From Bipolaris cookei (lineage: Eukaryota; Ascomycota; Dothideomycetes; Pleosporales; Pleosporaceae), in assembly GCA_002286855.1 (NCBI GenBank), contig NRSV01000114.1:1-57625 (forward strand): DNA of 57,625 nucleotides, in the 5' to 3' direction. Every line of letters starts with the position of its first letter. The first letter of the stretch is position 1. This document shows positions 24,399 to 38,100 of the stretch, in pieces. The notes under the pieces were generated by a model. That model made no database searches, had not been told where the DNA came from, and was given only the letters and a program-made list of their open reading frames with translations. The position numbers were made by a program, and so were the translations under genes.

Positions 24399-26105
24399 AT
24401 GGCGTCTCATGCGAACAATCAGATGGAGCAATGTCTCCAATCAATCTGGGCCCACGTCCTCAACCTACCCAATGTCCCCCTCGATCAGTCCTTTCTATCC
24501 TTAGGCGGTGACTCTATTTCCGCAATGCAGGTCGTTGGACAGTGCCGTAAGGACGGATTGAGTCTTGGCGTCCAAGATGTTCTACGAAGTCGATCCATCC
24601 CCCAGCTGGCAACTGCGGTCAAAGAGGTGGAAAGTACGTCATATGACCACGAGGAGTACTTTGACGAAGACTTTGACCTTTCACCGATCCAGTCTCTCTA
24701 CTTCAAACGGCCAAACACAGATGGTCACTTTAACCAATCATTCTATCTTCGAGTCGCACGAATAACCAGTGCAAACGAATTTCATGCCGCAGTTAGACAG
24801 CTTGTCACTCGTCATTCGATGCTACGCGCACGTTTCTCCCATTCAGCCGAACGCGGATGGCAACAGCGACTCACAAGTATGTCACTCTACGTGACCCCAC
24901 TTTGTTTCATCTCCTTGCTCAGCTCCAGCCTTCATACATGCAATTTGTATGACTTTATTATCCACATAGCTAATCATTACTTCAGACGACATTGAAGGGT
25001 CTTATCGCTTCCGCCATTCTACTGTTACCTCCCAGGCCAAAATAGACGCCTCCATCGAGGATACGCAGCAATGCCTTGATCATGCCGCTGGGCCACTATT
25101 TGCCGCTGAATTCTTTGATTACGGAACTCAGCAATTTGCGTTTCTCACTGGTCACCATCTCGTTGTTGATCTAGTCACGTGGCGACTTTTGTTGGAAGAG
25201 CTCGAAGAGATCTTGAAAGGCGGGCAGCTTTTGGCGCCAGCACTTCCGTTCCAGAAATGGGCCGAACTACAACAGAAGCATGCAGAGTCTCTGGAACTCA
25301 GTGAGATTCTCCCTGAAGTCGATGTCCCGCACATGGACTTTTCATATTGGGGCATCCAGCACCAGGATAACACCTACGGCAATGCAAGCCATGCCAGCTT
25401 TGAGCTCGACAACGAGCTCAGCTTAGCATTTCTCACAACTTGTCACAATGCCTATAAGACGGAGCCGGTTGAAGTCTTGCTTGCTTCTCTGATTCAATCT
25501 TGGTCTCTAGTTTTCACTGACCGACCAATTCCCGCGATATTCAATGAAGGCCATGGTCGCGAGCCATGGGACTCAAGTATCGATATCACTCGTACGGTGG
25601 GATGGTTTACTGCTTTGTCACCCATCCTCGTGACCCCATCCGAGAAACTCACGGATACAGTCCGCAAGGTAAAGGATTTCAAACGCCGCATTCCTGGCAA
25701 TGGTCGGCCATATTTTGCTCGGCGATGCCTCACCGAGGATGGTCGCGAAAGCTTCAAGTCACACTGGCCAATGGAGATCTTGTTTAATTATCTTGGCCAA
25801 TATCAGGTATTTTGAAAGTTTCATTCATTGTCAACATTCCACTAATATGGTTGTCAGCAACTTGAAAGGGCCGACGCTCTTCTTCAGCCAGTGGGTACCA
25901 TGGCCGGTGAGACTGGTAAGGCTGGCGGTACTTCTGACTTTGGCTATAGTACTTGCAGATGGGGACTTTTCGAAATCTCCGCCTTTGTCTTCAAGGGTCG
26001 TCTCAAGGTTGCATTTACTTTCAACCGCGATATGCTTCATCAGGCACATATTTTGAGATGGGTCTCAGAGTGCGAAGCAACCATTTCAAACATGATCCGC
26101 GGACT
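24399..26105 (+). other. NPS4: NRPS segment: T1-E1, loading end without adenylation domain
   Basis: T1 spans residues about 8-75 with carrier serine in LGGDS (Ser39). E1 starts at FDLSPIQSLYF (about residue 92) and has HHLVVDL (His216, His217, Asp221), NEGHGRE, RTVGWFTALSP and MEILFNYLG, which mark epimerisation rather than condensation domains. No adenylation domain precedes T1. The first carrier must either be charged in trans or be unused, and an epimerisation domain directly follows it. Confidence 0.88.
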
Positions 26106-29100
26106 CAATGTGTTGGAGCCAAAGCCAACTCTCAGCGATTTTCCGCTTTTGTCTCTGACCGAAGAAAGCTTCAACTCCATTCTTGATAGACTTTCGGACA
26201 TGGGAATTCTTGACACTGACATGGAAGACATATATCCCTGCTCCAGTATGCAGGAAGGGCTATTATTATCACAGACTAAAGATGCTGGGTATTATGCTGC
26301 TGCTACACTTCATGAAGTTTTAGCGCCAGAGTCCCAGATCTCTTGGAAGACTGTTGCCGAGGCTTGGCAACAAGTTGTCAAGCGCCATCCAGCATTGCGA
26401 ACTGTTTTCGCCGAGAATGTGGGTGTGAAGGGTCTCTACAACCAAATTGTCCTCAAGAACATTGAAGCCAATATCGTCCACCTTGAGGCTGCGGATGAAA
26501 ATGATGCTGTCAGAATCATTGAGCAGCAGCGATCCGTTTCTTACAATCACGGCCAATGCCCAAACCATCGCCTCACAGTCTGTAATACAGCTGACGGAAG
26601 AGTATTTTGCTCTCTGGATATTAGCCATGCGATCATGGATGGGCATTCTATGAGCTTACTTATCAGTGAGCTGAGGGCAGCATGTGAGGGACAACTTACA
26701 ATCGACTGTATTCCGTTCAGCGCATACATTGCATGGCTCACCCGGCAGCCAGAGGAAGCCAGCCTAGACTTCTGGAAGTCCTACCTACATGGTAGCGAGA
26801 TCTCTTCATTTCCTGTTCTCGACGATGGACAAGGCCAGCTTCTGGAAAAGAAACTGGTCACGATTCGCATGGATCTGTCTAGCATTAGCTTGCCCGACTT
26901 CCAATCCTTCTGCAACGCCAATGGTATCACACTGTCAAATGTCTTTCATACTGCATGGGCGCTTACACTCAGTTGCTATATTGGTAGTGATGATGTCACA
27001 TTCGGATACCTCACATCTGCAAGGGATTCGGAAGAAATTCAGGACGTGGAGAGCATAGTCGGTCCACTCATCAATACTCTTGTCTGTAGGGTAAACTTTT
27101 CTGATGGATCCCGATGTCTTCTCGATGTATTACAAGACGTACAAAGAGACTACATGGAGGCTCTCCCACATCGCCACACCGCCCTTGCTAATGTTCAACA
27201 CGCCCTCGAATTGTCAGGCGCGAATTTGTTTAACACCGCGCTGTCGTACCGTCGTTTGCCTCAGTATCAGACTGTCGATAATTTCGGAGTCCGCTTACAG
27301 GAAGTTCGCCCAATCTATGACCCGACTGAGTAAGTTACAGATTCAAGATTGAAGTCTTGAAGAAACAACTCCGCCATCCTTTTACTAACATCATGCTTAG
27401 GTATCCGGTCAGTATTAATATTGAAGTTGGTGATGACACCGCAGCAGTCGATCTCGATTATTGGACAGATCACCTCACTGCGGGTCAAGCTACAAACGTC
27501 GCCAACACTTTTGTTCGAGCCTTGGAGAATATTGTTTTCAATGCGAAACGGCGCATCTCAACTCTGGAACATATAAGCCCAAAGCATCTCCAGCAAATCC
27601 ACAACTGGAACATCATGCCCGCAACCATCAATGAATGTGTACACGACAGATTTTCTCAATGGGCTACCCGCCAGCCCGATGCTCAGGCAATATGCGCACA
27701 TGACGGAGAATATACGTACGCTGAGTTGGAGGTCGTTACTGATCGATTAGCAGATCATCTCGTTCAGCTAGGCGTCGGGCCCGAGACATTTGTTCCTACA
27801 TGTTTTGACAAAAGCATGTTTGCTATCATCGCCATGTTATCCGTTATCAAGGCAGGTGGCGCTGCTGTTCCTCTTGACGCCACGCATCCTGCGCATGCCC
27901 TACAGACACGTCTTGAGGACGCTGGCTCGAAGATTGTTTTAACGACAACTGCCCGTGCCGAAAAATTTGAAGGGCTCGTAGACAAGGTGATTGTCGTAGA
28001 TGACTCGCTATTACAAAGTCTTCCAGCAGTTCGCGGCCCGATCTGCACAGGTGTACAGCCGCACCATCCAGTCTTCGTCATCTTCACCAGTGGTAGCACC
28101 GGAAGACCCAAGGGCGTGGTCCTTGAGCATTCTGCTATTGTCACCAGTGCCGAAGCACACGGAACAAAGATTGGTCTGCACCACACCTCGCGCATGCTGC
28201 AATTCGCCTCTTACACGTTTGACAATTCACTTGAAGAGATGTTTACTACCCTCCAGAGGGGAGGTTGCGTGTGTGTCCCCTCTGAAACTGATCGGGTCAA
28301 TGATCTTGCCGGTGTTGTTACTAGGCTAAATGTCAACATAATGGACCTCACACCGACAGTGGCTTCTTTGCTTGCTCCAGAAGAGGTTCCAACGCTGAAG
28401 CGAATGTGCCTTGGTGCGGAGCCGCTGACCAAGGCGTTAATCGAACTTTGGAGCCCACATGTATCGGTTGTCGGCCAGTATGGACCCAGCGAAGCGTCAA
28501 TCAACTCGGCGTTTAAGGACTTTAGTGATGGTCGTGGTGAAGCAACTAATATCGGTAAAGCTATCGGGTGCGTCGCATGGGTTGTCGATCCTGAAAACCG
28601 CAATCGCTTGATGCCGATAGGTTGTAAAGGAGAGCTTCTTCTCGAAGGGCCTATTCTCAGTCGTGGCTACCTGAACGATATGGAAAAGACGCAGGCTGCT
28701 TTCATCACCGATCCGGAATGGGCCCGCGTTACAGGACCGACAGGGCGTCGGTTCTATTGTACCGGAGATCTTGTTCAGTATACTTCAGAAGGTGAAATGA
28801 TGTATCTGGGTAGGAAAGACTCGCAAGTCAAACTTCACGGGCAGCGCATTGAGTTGGGTGAGATCGAGCACCACCTCAAGCTCAACTTAGCGACTGGCGC
28901 CAAATCGGCCGTGGAACTGGTCAAGTTCAACGACAACAATGCTACTAAAGCTCTGGTAGCATTCTTGTGCCTATCTGAAGGAGAAGAAATGGTGGCTATC
29001 GGCGAAATGACCGAGTTTTTGCGAGCTGTGGCGAAGCAGGCGGAAATGGCCCTTGCTAGTGCGCTGCCTGTTTATTATGTTCCTTCGGTTTTCATGCCAG

Positions 29101-32100
29101 TCACGCGCATGCCAATGACAACCTCAGGCAAGCTGGACCGAAAAGTATTACGAGCCCTAGCAGCAGCAGTTTCAGATTCGCAGCTCGCATCCTACCGCCT
29201 AGCAGGAAAGAGTGGCCGTGCACCCGAGGGGCATACCGAAATCACTTTGGCGCATGTCTGGGCTTCTGTGCTGAAGCTCAGTAGCGGAGCAAGCGGAATC
29301 GGTGCAGAAGATTCCTTCTTTCGGCTCGGTGGTGATTCCATTATTGCCATGAGATTGGTGACTGCAGCTAGGAAAGTTGGCATTCTTCTGAACGTGGCCA
29401 ATGTCTTCTCACATCCAAAGTTGGTTGACCTTGCGGCCACTGCTATCGTTTCGTCCGAAGAGATATCACTCATCACAGATGCGAATCCCTTTGAGATGCT
29501 CCCAGCAGCCAACCGTCAAGCTGTCCTGGGGTTTGCAGCCTCAGAATGCGGTGTTTTCCCAGACTCCATTGAAGACATTTATCCATGCAGTAAGCTCCAG
29601 GAGGGCCTCATCATGCTGACCAACAAAGACCCCGGCACTTATGTAGTGCAGCCTGTCTACAAATTGCCTTCAGATATCGACCTCACGCGCTTCAAAGCCG
29701 CCTGGAAAGCAGTAGTCGCTGCCGAATCCGTCCTTCGTACACGAATCGTTTACTCTGAGAAATATGGGTTTCTCCAGGTTGTTCTGCGGGAGGAGCTTCC
29801 CTGGAACTCCCTTTCTAGAGTACAGGACATCAACGAAAGTACCAGAAGACTACCTGAGAAGAACGGGGCGCCACTTACCACTCTTACTCTTGTAGGAGAG
29901 AACACCGCCCAACCTATGTTCGTCTGGACGGTTCACCATGCCATTTACGATGGTTGGAGCTGGACAAATCTGTTTCGCAAAGTGGAAATGCACTACCATA
30001 ACGATGTGCAAGACATGCCTGCCACGGTTCCCTACTCACGCTTCGTCAAGTATCTTTGCTCCTTGGACCAGAGGGATTCCGATGAATTCTGGATGTCGCA
30101 CCTTGACAATGTGACGGCTACTCACTTTCCTCACTTGCCTTCTTCAGATTACCACGTTGAGACCAACGGCCAGCTACTCCATCGAGTTCAGCTGAAGCGA
30201 AATGCGGAATTGGAAGTCACGGTACCCTCAATAATTCGAGCTGCTTGGGGCCTTCTCCTTGCAACATATTCAGGTTCAGATGACGTGGTATGGATGGAGA
30301 CGAACAGCGGCCGCGAGGCCACCGTTCCTGGCATTGAGGCTATAATTGGCCCCACCATCACAACCGCACCTGCTCGGTTACAGCTTAACCGCCGTCTGAC
30401 AGTTCACGAATATCTGAAACAAACACAGAAACAGTCATCTTTGTCTCTGCCTTACCAGTTCGCCGGTCTACAACATATCCGCAGACTCAACTCAGAGACG
30501 GCGGCAGCATGCGAGGCCCAGAGCTTCTTAGGTATCGAGGCAGCCGATGATATTGATTCACATGGCCCGCTTTGGCAGATGGAGAGTAGTAATACCGTTG
30601 GTACCAACTTCCTGAACTACGCCTTTACCTTCAATTGTAAAGTGGACTCAACCGGCGTCCGCGTGGAAGCATTGTTCGACGACCGTGTTGTTGAAAGGTG
30701 GCTCGTTGAGCGTATCACTCAACAATTTGAGTTCCTGCTCTGTCAACTGAATGCCAACATCAATATGGACAAGACTTTGGACGATATTGAGTTACTCAAT
30801 CCTGCTGACCGAAATATGATTAGTGCATGGAACAGCCAGCCTGTACCTATCATCCCCAGATGTATTCACAATGTCATCCAGGAAGACCAGTTCGCACGAA
30901 GGCCCATGGCGCCTGCTATCGACGCTTGGGACACTGGAGTTATGAGCTATCAGGAGCTTGATGAACGCGCTACAGCACTTGCATACCGACTAACAGCCTT
31001 GGATGTGAAGCCTAGACAATTCGTGCCGCTGTGTTTTGACAAGTCAGGCTGGACGATCGTTGCTATACTTGCTGTTCTTAAGGCAGGTGCTGCTTTCGTC
31101 CCTCTGGACTTCGAAGCTCCTGTCCTCCGGCTTCGTGAGATAGTGGGCGATGTAGGTGCAGAGTTACTTCTTTGCGCTCCTCAGTACGAGGAGCTCTGTG
31201 AATCGATTCCCTGCAGAGCCCAAGTGGTGGATCGAGAGTCAACCATTTACAACAAGCCACGTCTTTCGCACCTTCCTTCCGTCGATTTCAATGATCCAGC
31301 ATATGCATTCTACACTTCTGGATCGACTGGAAAGCCAAAAGGGGCTGTGGTCAATCATGTGCATTGGGTTACTAGTTCCACGGCCTTCGCTCCTGGTTGG
31401 AAAATTTCCGAGACTTCCAGGATTCTCCAATTCGCTTCTTACACCTTCGATGCCTGCTTGATTGAAATTTTCACTACTCTCATGAATGGTGGTACCGTAT
31501 GCGTTCCAGATCAGGCCGCTCGGACGAACGATCTTGTGGGAGCTATCAACCAGTTCAATGTGAACTGGGCTGCTCTAACTCCTTCAGTTGTCCGCACAAT
31601 GACTCCATCGCAAGTGCCGCATCTTAATACACTATTCTTGGTTGGAGAGGCTATGTCTCAGCAGGATCTCACCACATGGGCGGACAAGGTCACACTCGGC
31701 AACGGCTATGGTCCAACTGAATGCGCTTGTGTCGCTACCTGTAATATCATGACGACCCGCACACGACCAAACAATCTAGGCGATGTTGTTACAGCCAGAG
31801 GATGGATTGTTTCGCGCAGCAATCACCACATACTTGCACCTGTCGGGGCTGTTGGCGAGTTGCTGCTAGAAGGTGGTGCAGTTGGTGCAGGATACCTCAA
31901 CAACCCGGAAAAGACAGCAGAGGCATTCCTCACAGCGGTAAATTGGTCAACAGATTTGCTGGGCGCAAACAATAATACACCCCTACGCATCTACAAGACT
32001 GGAGACTTGGTGAAGTACAATGAAGACGGTACAATGCTGTACCTTGGTCGCAAAGACTTCCAGGCCAAGGTTCGAGGCCAACGATTGGAATTATCAGAAG

Positions 32101-35100
32101 TTGAACATAAGCTCCTTGATGATCATATGGTACAAAGCGCTCTCGCCTCTGTTCCTACGAAGGGCCCATGTGCCAAACGGCTAGTCGCAATAATTTCACT
32201 GCAGAACATGCCGGCCGCCGCATTGGGCACTGCAAGCCCACTGCAGATGATATCTCAAGAGATTGCTTCACTGAATGTTACCAGTATCAGGGACAGCCTT
32301 TGTGAACGCTTGCCAACGTATATGATCCCATCTCTGTGGGTTGCTATAAATCGCTTCCCTTTGATGCCATCTGGAAAGCTAGATCGAAGACGCGCGGTCC
32401 AATGGTTAGAACAAATGGACCAGGCTACTTATCGGATGATTTCAACAATGGGTGCAGAAGCTCCCGATACGAATGGTGGATCTTCTATCGAATACAAGAT
32501 ACAAGAGATCTTCGCCAAAGCATTGAACCTGCCTGCTAGTGATGTTCGGCTCAATCAGTCCTTCTTACATCTCGGCGGCGACTCGATTGCGGCTATGCAG
32601 GTTTCGTCGCAATGTCGCGCGCAGGGCCTCCCGATTAGCGTAAAAGACATTATTCGTGCAAAGTCGATTACAGCTTTGGCTTCTACAGTCGACCCTTCTC
32701 AAAACTCTGAGCCTGCCCCTGAAGTCACAGAATACTCTTTACCTTTTGGTCTTTCGCCAATTCAAAAGGTGTTCTTCGAAACCGTTAACGACTCATACAA
32801 CCACTTCAATCAGGCTGAGACCTTCCGCCTTTCTCGAAACATCGAAGAGAGTGAACTTCGAATTGCACTTATGGCCCTGGTCAAAATTCACCCCATGCTC
32901 CGAGGACGCTTTACCAGGAATGAGATTGGAATCTGGAAGCAGCGTGTCGAACAAGATATCGAAAATTCATTCAGACTACAGCACCATCGCGTCCAGAAAA
33001 TGAGCGATCCAGCACTGCAGTGCGCGTTTGACAATAGCCAGGCGAGCTTGAACATCACTAGTGGTCCAACTTTCGCCATTGATTTATTCGAAATCGAGGA
33101 TAACTTCTCCCAAGTGCTAACACTGGTTGCTCACCATCTCATCATCGACATCGTTTCTTGGGGTGTTCTTCTCGAAGATCTTCAGGCGTTGTTAAATGGA
33201 GTGCAGCCTTCTCCTCAGAGTCTGCCTTACCATACATGGTTACAACAGCAGTTTTTGCAAGTCAAACAAGAGAATTCTATGAAAGTCTTCCCAACCGTGG
33301 AAATTCCGCCTGCCAACTTTGATTACTGGGGTATGGGAGGACGACCTAATCTCAATGGTGATTTGATCAGCGAAGACGTAGAGTTGTCCACCCGTGACAC
33401 AATGCTTCTTCTTGGCGCCCAGGATGCTTTAGCAACGGAGATTGTCGATATCCTAGTTGCCGGACTTCTCGAATCTTTCCATAAGACATTTCCAGATCGG
33501 TCTCCCGTTGCGATACATAACGAAGGTCATGGCAGAGAAACATTCAATTCTCGTCAGGATCTATCCCGGACAATTGGTTGGTTCTCCACCGCGACTCCAA
33601 TTTACCTACCTATTTCTGCAGATGAAAAGACAGACATTATCAGCACGATCCAATGGGTCAGGGATTTCAGGCTCAGAACTCCAGACAAAGGACGACCCTA
33701 TTTTGCCTACAGAAATCTGACTAAAGAAGGCCGGAAACGATTTGATGGCCACTGGCCAGCTGAGGTTTTGTTCAACTACGTTGGAAGGCTTCAACACCAA
33801 GATCGTAAAGATGGTATATTCACTGCTTTTACCGGCCTGAAATCTAGAGAAATTGGAGACGAGGTTCCTCGTCTTGCTCTTTTCGAAGTTACTGCTGCAA
33901 TCTCTAAAGGAGCCATCAACATATCCTTTGATTGGAACCGGAACATGTGAGTCCATTCCTAGGATCTTAATATCTTTTTGTTCCCACCAAATTTTCTTCA
34001 GTTACTACTTTTAGCGTACTGACATGTTGGTGTTTACTAGGAATCGGCAACAAGAGATCCGTGAATGGGTTGGACAATGTCGGCAGACGCTTGTTGATGC
34101 TATCGATGAACTATTACAAGTTCGACAAGAGCAGAGCCTTAAGAACTTCCGAAGTTTGCCTCTACTATATAATGGCCTCGACCGGATCACAAAGGCCCTT
34201 CCTGCAGGCTTGAGTCTTGCCGACATTGAAGACATCTACCCTACTTCTCCTATGCAACAAGGACTGCTCTTCACGCAATCTCGAAGTCCTGACCTATACA
34301 CATACCAGACAATATGCCAGGTTAAATCAACCGACAACAGTCCGGTCGACCCTCGTCAACTTGCCGAAGCATGGCAGGTGGTGGTTCATCGCCACCAAGC
34401 CTTACGTACCATCTTCATCGATGGCCTTGCGAAAGACGGCTCCAAAGACCAAATCGTTGTCAAAGACGAGGCCGGAAGAGTTCAATTGTTTGCGGACTGC
34501 GACGACCGTCGCGTCGCAGAGATGCTACGTGGCCTAGCTCCAATTGACTGTCGTGAATTTAACCCTCCACACAGAATGACTATCTCGAAAACGAAGTCAG
34601 GCAAAGTATGGATGAAGCTTGAGATCAGTCACGTGATCAATGACGGTACTTCAGTTTCGAACATGTTTGTTGATCTCGCTCGTGCGTATGCGGGGAAGTT
34701 ATCGCGAGCAGACATCGGACCCCTTTACTCGGAGTACATCGAGCATGTTCTCTCGATGCCAAGAGATGCTGATCTGGCTTACTGGAAGACGTACCTTGCG
34801 GGAATTGAACCTTGCTTCTTCCCGACTCTAAACGACGGGAAACCGCTTGCGCGTGAACCTGCTTCAGTCGTTGTTAATATACGTCACATCGATCCAGTTC
34901 AAGCATTCTGCAAGAAAAATGGAGTCACTCTCTCTAACCTTCTTCAACTTACTTGGGCTTTGACCCTACACTGTAAGTACACTTACGGTCGCAGTATCAA
35001 CTTTCGGTTCTCCGCTAACTACTGTCTTCTTCCAGACTACGTCGGTGCTTTCGATGTATCCTTTGGCCTGGTAGCATCCGGTCGGGACATACCTGTTACC

Positions 35101-38100
35101 AACATTGAATCTGCTGTAGGGTGCTTCATTACCATGCTTTGCGGTCGTCTAGTATTCTCAGACAACACAACTATTGCCGAACTTCTCGAATCTCTTCAAA
35201 CAAGCTCCACAGATGCGCTATCTCACCAAAATTGCTCTCTTGCCGATGTTCAGCACGAGATGCAATTACCCGCACTCTTCAATACCGCTTTCACGTTCCA
35301 GCGCCGCAGTCTCTCACGCGATCCTGATCAGATAGCGCTCGTATACGAGGACATGGAGGCAGACGATTCCGGGGAGTATATCGTCACCGTCAATGCAGAT
35401 GTAATGGATGACAATATCACTATTGATTTTGGATATTCACGAGACAAGATTATTCCCACCCAGGCTCAGAACATGGCGGATACATACGAGAAAATCTTGA
35501 ATATCATCGTGGGTAACGTGGCAAGCGAACTCACGGTTGGGGCTGTGGATGCATCTACTGAAGGCAGCATTCGCCAGATTCTGGGTTGGAATGCACAGCT
35601 TCCTCCTCCTATTAATCGCTGTGTACACAGAGTCATTCATGATCAAGCCCTCACGAGGCCGCGCATGACAAAGGCAGTTGAGGGATGGGATGGCTCGTTT
35701 ACCTACCAGGAATTTGACAGAGTTACCGATCAGTTGGCAGCCCATCTTCAGTCTATTGGCATCGAGACCGAGACTTTTGTTCCCATATTGTTCGAGAAGT
35801 CATCATGGGCAGTTGTCAGCATGATAGCTATCATGAAAGCAGGGGGCGCGTATGTTCCTCTTGATCCCAAGCACCCACAGACGCGTCTTCGTGAACTCAT
35901 AGGGGACGTCGGGGCCGAGATTGTCTTGTGTTCCCGTAAGTATCAAGCAACTGCATCTGAGGTGGCCAAGATACCCTTGGTAGTTGACCAGCGCTCGATC
36001 CGAAAGCTAGCAACGCCTGCTTCTAGCGCACTTCGTGCAGCGGCAACTCCCGAAAATGCAGCGTACTGCTTATTTACGTCTGGCACCACCGGAAAGCCTA
36101 AGGGGACAATCATCTCCCATCGAGCATTCTGCACAAGTGCAGCTGCCTTCACGCGTCGCATGAATATCAATGCTACGTCGCGCACTTTCCAGTTCGCCTC
36201 GTACACGTTTGACGCCAGTTGCATAGAAATCTTGTCCGCATTGACAGTGGGCGCAACAGTTTGTGTACCATCGGAAGATGACAGAATGAACAACTTGGCT
36301 GGTGCAATTCGCAAGTTGAAGGCCAATTGGTCGCTACTGACCCCTTCTGTTCTTGGAACTGTTGAGCCAGAGCGCGTTCCCTGCTTGAAGACTCTCGTGT
36401 CCGGAGGCGAAGCACTCCCTGGACACATCCTCAAGAAATGGGGTACCAGCACATGCTTTATTAATGGTAAATGTCCCAAGGGTTCCTATTGAAAATTATA
36501 AGCTAATACCAAATATAGCATATGGACCAACAGAATGTGCCGTTGTAGCAGCTACTGCGTACAAATCCACGCTTGACCACAAGCTCATCGCATCCGAACC
36601 TGGTACCATCGGTACTGGAAGCGGATGTCGTTTGTGGATCGTCCACCCGCGAAATCACGACAAACTTATGCCGGTAGGCACCGTGGGTGAATTGGTCATT
36701 GAGGGGCCGACTGTCGCTCGCGGGTACTTGAACGAGGAGGAAAAGACAAGAAAAGCCTTCATCACTAATCCTTTGTGGGCGACAACGATCGCTATGCGAT
36801 ATGGCGCATTCGAGACTGTTCGCATGTACAAGACTGGCGACTTGGTTCGCTACAACAGTGATGGTTCTGTGAGTTATGTCGGACGCAAAGACACGCAAAT
36901 CAAGCTCAACGGACAGCGTGTTGAGCTAGGTGAAATCGAGTACCACGTAGGCCAGAACCTCCCAGGGAACGTACAATCAGCTGTCGAACTGATTGCACCA
37001 TCGACCAGGAGCTCAGCAAAAGCGTTGGCAGTATTCTTCGCAGTTGTACATCCTTCTCTGGTTGAGGGAGAACAAGATGCACAGTATGCAACGGCTCATG
37101 ATACAGGTTCTGATGACCTGCTTCTTCTTCTAGACGACCAACTGCGAGACATCTGCAAAAATGCAGAAAATGGTCTCGCAGGCTCACTACCGACATACAT
37201 GATCCCTTCTATCTTCATACCGGTCAAAAAGATGCCATGGACGTCGGCTGGAAAATTGGATAGAAACCGTTTACGAGGGTCCGTACAAGACCTTAGCCGT
37301 GAAGCGCTAGCCATGTACCGACTCAGCAGCATGGCAAACAAGAAGCAGCCTACCACAGATGCGGAGAAGAAGATTCACAAGGCTGTTTGCGCAGTGCTGA
37401 ATCTACCTGCTTCCTCGGTCAGTATCGATGATAGCTTTGTCCGTCTCGGTGGCGACTCAATCTCATCCATGCGCCTCATTGCGATGGTGCAGACTGAACA
37501 ACTGGAGCTATCTTTCATCGATATCTTCAGATCGCCCAAGCTCGCCGATCTAGCCAAGATTGCCTCACGTACTAGCACTGCTAGCCAGCATGAGAAATCT
37601 TTAAAGCCATTTGAACTTCTTCGAGAACCTCTCAAGACATCAGATGTCCTTGACCATGTTATGGAGCAATGCCAGATATCCAGCGCAGATATACAGGATG
37701 CATATCCAACAAGTCCACTTCAAGATGCACTTGTCACTCTTAGCATCAAGCAGCCGGGGGCATATGTCGCGCAGCATGTCCTTGCGCTTCCACAGTCTGT
37801 GGATATGGCCAAGTTTAGATCAGCCTGGGAAAAGGCTGTCGGAGAGATCGATATCCTACGCACTCGCATCATCCAACTTGCGTCTGGTACATTTATGCAG
37901 GTTGTACTCAAGGAGGACAGAATTGACTGGAATGAAGCAGACTCGCTTCAATATGTTCAAGCGAAAGTGCTAAGAATCCCTTCACACCTTGGTGGCCAAC
38001 TTGCGGCTTACACGATCGTCACCACTGAATCTAATCAGCGGTACTTTGTGTGGACGTTGCATCATGCCCTTTATGATGGTTGGAGTATCTATTTGATGCT

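Noticed and set aside
24986..26105. Reading E1 (and E2, E3) as ordinary condensation domains
   Set aside because: They have HHxxxDxxSW/TW, NE(G/S)HGR and R(T/S)xGWF(T/S) motifs with ILFNYLG-type ends, which are epimerisation hallmarks, and each follows a carrier and precedes a separate C domain.
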